Shown in pieces: positions 7,211 to 9,138 of a DNA stretch of 9,138 nt (the first letter of the stretch is position 1; each line of letters opens with the position of its first letter). The notes under the pieces are model-generated. The model did no database searches, was not told the origin of the DNA, and saw only the letters and a list, made by a program, of their open reading frames with translations. The stretch is from Rhodocyclaceae bacterium (lineage in GTDB: Bacteria; Pseudomonadota; Gammaproteobacteria; Burkholderiales; Rhodocyclaceae), in contig JAEUNN010000255.1 in the NCBI GenBank assembly GCA_016791085.1, positions 1 to 9,138 of the forward strand, read 5' to 3'. Position numbers and translations under genes: made by a program.

Positions 7211-9055
7211 CTATCCGAGTATCTGCAACTGCCTGGCTTCCGCACTCAGTCTGCGAGCAAGTTCTTTGGCGAGGTTGGTCATCATTGCGGGTTTGAGGTC
7301 GGCGTCGATGGCGTCGAAAGGCAATTCGAGACACGCCACCGCATCCGCGGCGCGCGCCGCCGTGGACCGCGTCTGACCCGTCGCGAGCGCGAATTCGCCG
7401 AAGGACATGCCGGCACACACCGACACCACGCGGCGTTCGCGGCCATTATTGGTGCGAACGAGCAGATCGACGTTGCCATGCGTCACGAAGTACAGTGAAG
7501 TCGCCGCGTCCCCGGACTTGAAAATTTCCTGCGCCGGATCGAAGCGGCGCGGGACGCACAAAGCCTGCAGGCGCGCAAGTTGTTCCGGTTCGAAGTCCTG
7601 GCACAAATACTGTGCGCGCAATACGTCGCCTTCAAAATTCCGTGCGACATCGCCCAACCGGATTTCGAGCAGCCGGCTTTCGCACCATTCCAGCGCGGCG
7701 TCGGTGGCGCGAAACGCGAACACGCTTTCCACATCCATACCTTTGGCGGCGCGGGTGATGGCGCGGCGGAAAAAATACTTGTTGTCCAGGCCGGTCAGCA
7801 GCAATTGTTTGCCGGCGTTCACCATCCGTTGCAGCAGACCGCTCAGCAACTGTATCGAAGCCGTGGCGACATCGACCACGCGCAGAAAATCCAGGATCAG
7901 ATAGTCCGTATCGTCCCAGGCGGCGGTGATGGCGCGAATCAGCGAGTCGGTCGACGCGAACATGAGTTCGCCCTGCAACTCATACACCTTGATGCGCTGG
8001 CCGTGCTGGCCCAGCGTCTGGCGCTCGGCGGCGGCGCGCTGGCGCCGCGAATGCACGTTCGCGCCGTCATAATGCACGCGCACCACCGAGGCCGAGGTGG
8101 CGCGCACCACCTTCAGCAGATGCAGGCCGAAATCGCGCGACAATTCTTCGCACACGCGCACGCCGCGGAAACTATTGCCTTTTTTGTCCAGCGGCGGCGA
8201 AAACACGCCGAGACCGAACTGTCCCGGCAACACCGCCATGATGCCGCCGCCCACGCCGCTTTTGGCCGGCATGCCGACGCTATAAACCCAGTTGCCGGAA
8301 TAGTCGTACATGCCGCAGGTGGACATGACGCTCAACATTTTGTCCACATACTGGCCTTGTTGCGCGATGACGGAAGTGATCGGATTGACGCCGTTATTGG
8401 CCAGCGTCGCGCCCATCACGGCGAGATCGCGCGCCGTAACGAGTATGGAACACTGGCGGAAGTACAGATCGACCACTTCCTCCGGAAATTCCTCAATGAT
8501 ATTCGCATTGCGCAGCAAATGCGCGATGGCGCGGTTGCGATGTCCGGTATCGCGCTCGGAACGGTACACGTCCTCATCCATGGACACCGGGTGGCCCACG
8601 AATTTTTCGAAGCGCTGCATGATGCGGCGGAATTTTCCGTCCCAGCCGGGGCCGTCTATCAGCCCCGTGGTGGCGATGGCGCCGGCATTGATCATGGGAT
8701 TGAACGGACGCCCGGTGTCCTTTTCCAGGCTGATGGAATTGAAGGCCTCGCCCGACGGTTCCACCCCGACCTTGGCGCGCACCCGCTCCACGCCTCGATC
8801 TTCCAGCGCCAGGCCGTAGGTGATGGCTTTCGAAATGGACTGAATCGTGAATTTCTGGTGACTGTCGCCGACCTGATAGACGTGACCGTCGACAGTTACC
8901 AGCGCTATGCCGAACCAATCCGGATCGGCGCGCGTAAGTTCGGGAATATAGCTTGCGACATCGCCGTCGCGTATGCCGGCGAGGCGGGCATGCAAATCTT
9001 CCAGATAGGCCTGGATAGGCAGCGCCTGCTGCAGAAGGATGGGATTCATCAACAT
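7211..9055 (-). CDS. glsA: Glutaminase fused to STAS and cyclic-nucleotide-binding domains
   Basis: This 614-residue cytoplasmic enzyme should hydrolyse L-glutamine to glutamate and ammonia. Residues of about 10-315 are a complete serine-dependent glutaminase of the beta-lactamase-like fold: SISK with S73 and K76 (nucleophile and base), NPMINAGAI at 119-127, YFRQCSI at 198-204, and YSVGMPAKSGVGGG at 258-271. Bacterial glutaminases are usually about 300-330 residues, so half of this chain is extra. Residues of about 354-450 look like a STAS domain (LILDFLRVVDVATAS); by eye the Ser phosphorylated in SpoIIAA-type STAS is replaced by Ala. Residues of about 485-585 are a Crp/PKA-type cyclic-nucleotide-binding domain with the phosphate-binding cassette FGEFAL...TRSTAARA, keeping E554 and R563. 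Allosteric control by cAMP or cGMP is inferred from this. The start is ATG 9055 or in-frame ATG 9049; neither has a strong ribosome site, and an in-frame stop at 9079-9077 rules out anything longer. It is the first gene of the candidate operon. Confidence 0.95.
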   Translation of the reverse strand: MLMNPILLQQALPIQAYLEDLHARLAGIRDGDVASYIPELTRADPDWFGIALVTVDGHVYQVGDSHQKFTIQSISKAITYGLALEDRGVERVRAKVGVEPSGEAFNSISLEKDTGRPFNPMINAGAIATTGLIDGPGWDGKFRRIMQRFEKFVGHPVSMDEDVYRSERDTGHRNRAIAHLLRNANIIEEFPEEVVDLYFRQCSILVTARDLAVMGATLANNGVNPITSVIAQQGQYVDKMLSVMSTCGMYDYSGNWVYSVGMPAKSGVGGGIMAVLPGQFGLGVFSPPLDKKGNSFRGVRVCEELSRDFGLHLLKVVRATSASVVRVHYDGANVHSRRQRAAAERQTLGQHGQRIKVYELQGELMFASTDSLIRAITAAWDDTDYLILDFLRVVDVATASIQLLSGLLQRMVNAGKQLLLTGLDNKYFFRRAITRAAKGMDVESVFAFRATDAALEWCESRLLEIRLGDVARNFEGDVLRAQYLCQDFEPEQLARLQALCVPRRFDPAQEIFKSGDAATSLYFVTHGNVDLLVRTNNGRERRVVSVCAGMSFGEFALATGQTRSTAARAADAVACLELPFDAIDADLKPAMMTNLAKELARRLSAEARQLQILG

Positions 9056-9138
9056 GGAATGGATAGGAGCGAAGGTTCAGGCAAGCCTGACTGCATGCTT
9101 CATGCCATGCCGGCCGCGGCAAAACTGGATGTTACGAA
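9056..9138 (-). promoter_or_regulatory. Upstream leader of the glutaminase gene with an inverted repeat
   Basis: A perfect inverted repeat, TCAGGC-AA-GCCTGA, lies at 9077-9090, about 22 bases before ATG 9055. It could be an operator half-site pair or a small 5' UTR hairpin. A GCATGC palindrome (9093-9098) lies next to it. I could not pick out a trustworthy -35/-10 pair, and the window ends too soon to place the promoter. Confidence 0.3.

Noticed and set aside
5480..7498. Overlapping plus-strand open frames (5480-6262, 5521-6672, 6536-7498) opposite the FecR/TPR part and the glutaminase 3' end
   Set aside because: Repetitive Arg/Ala/Gly translations typical of shadow frames in GC-rich DNA; the minus strand has recognisable FecR, TPR and CNB domains throughout.
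9056..9138. Sigma-70 promoter for the operon
   Set aside because: TTGCC-like and TAT-like words exist on the minus strand, but none pair at 16-18 base spacing with a good match.
1..9138. CRISPR array, tRNA or rRNA genes, insertion sequences or attachment sites
   Set aside because: No spaced direct repeats, tRNA-like cloverleaf, transposase frame or flanking terminal repeats were seen; nearly the whole window is taken up by the five genes.

Overview
The window is GC-rich and densely coding. All five genes lie on the minus strand, in the order glutaminase (9055-7211), outer-membrane FecR/TPR/barrel protein (7126-3842), secreted Cys-rich protein (3787-2981), CHASE2 cyclase (2924-696) and HD-domain protein (590 to the window edge). 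The gaps are 84, 54, 56 and 105 bases, with no convincing Rho-independent terminator, so the set reads as one candidate operon transcribed from right to left. A TonB-receptor-type outer-membrane barrel, FecR and CHASE2 modules and the base composition point to a Gram-negative proteobacterium, perhaps a betaproteobacterium. The genus cannot be told from the sequence.

Region by region, 9056-9138 is an upstream leader with a perfect inverted repeat. Gene 1 is a three-module protein: a complete serine-type glutaminase, a STAS-like domain and a C-terminal cyclic-nucleotide-binding (CNB) domain whose phosphate-binding Glu and Arg are present. Gene 2 is an exported 1094-residue chain with a FecR domain, Ala-rich TPR repeats and a TonB-receptor-like beta-barrel that lacks the usual N-terminal plug. 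Gene 3 is an unrecognised exported protein with 12 cysteines, 10 of them in its last 100 residues. Gene 4 is a CHASE2 sensor, three membrane helices and a class III nucleotide cyclase domain with unusual substrate-specificity residues. Gene 5, cut by the window edge, is an HD-superfamily hydrolase whose metal motif resembles that of cyclic-nucleotide phosphodiesterases.

Together these genes contain the parts of a self-contained cyclic-nucleotide circuit. The periplasm-facing CHASE2 cyclase could make cAMP or cGMP, the CNB domain on the glutaminase could read it, and the HD protein could remove it. The envelope proteins with FecR, TPR, barrel and Cys-rich modules could supply or transmit an outside signal. 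Domain identities are read from the sequence; the wiring between them is inference. The short intergenic gaps hold several GC-rich inverted repeats. One pair, between genes 3 and 4, can form mutually exclusive hairpins just ahead of the cyclase start.
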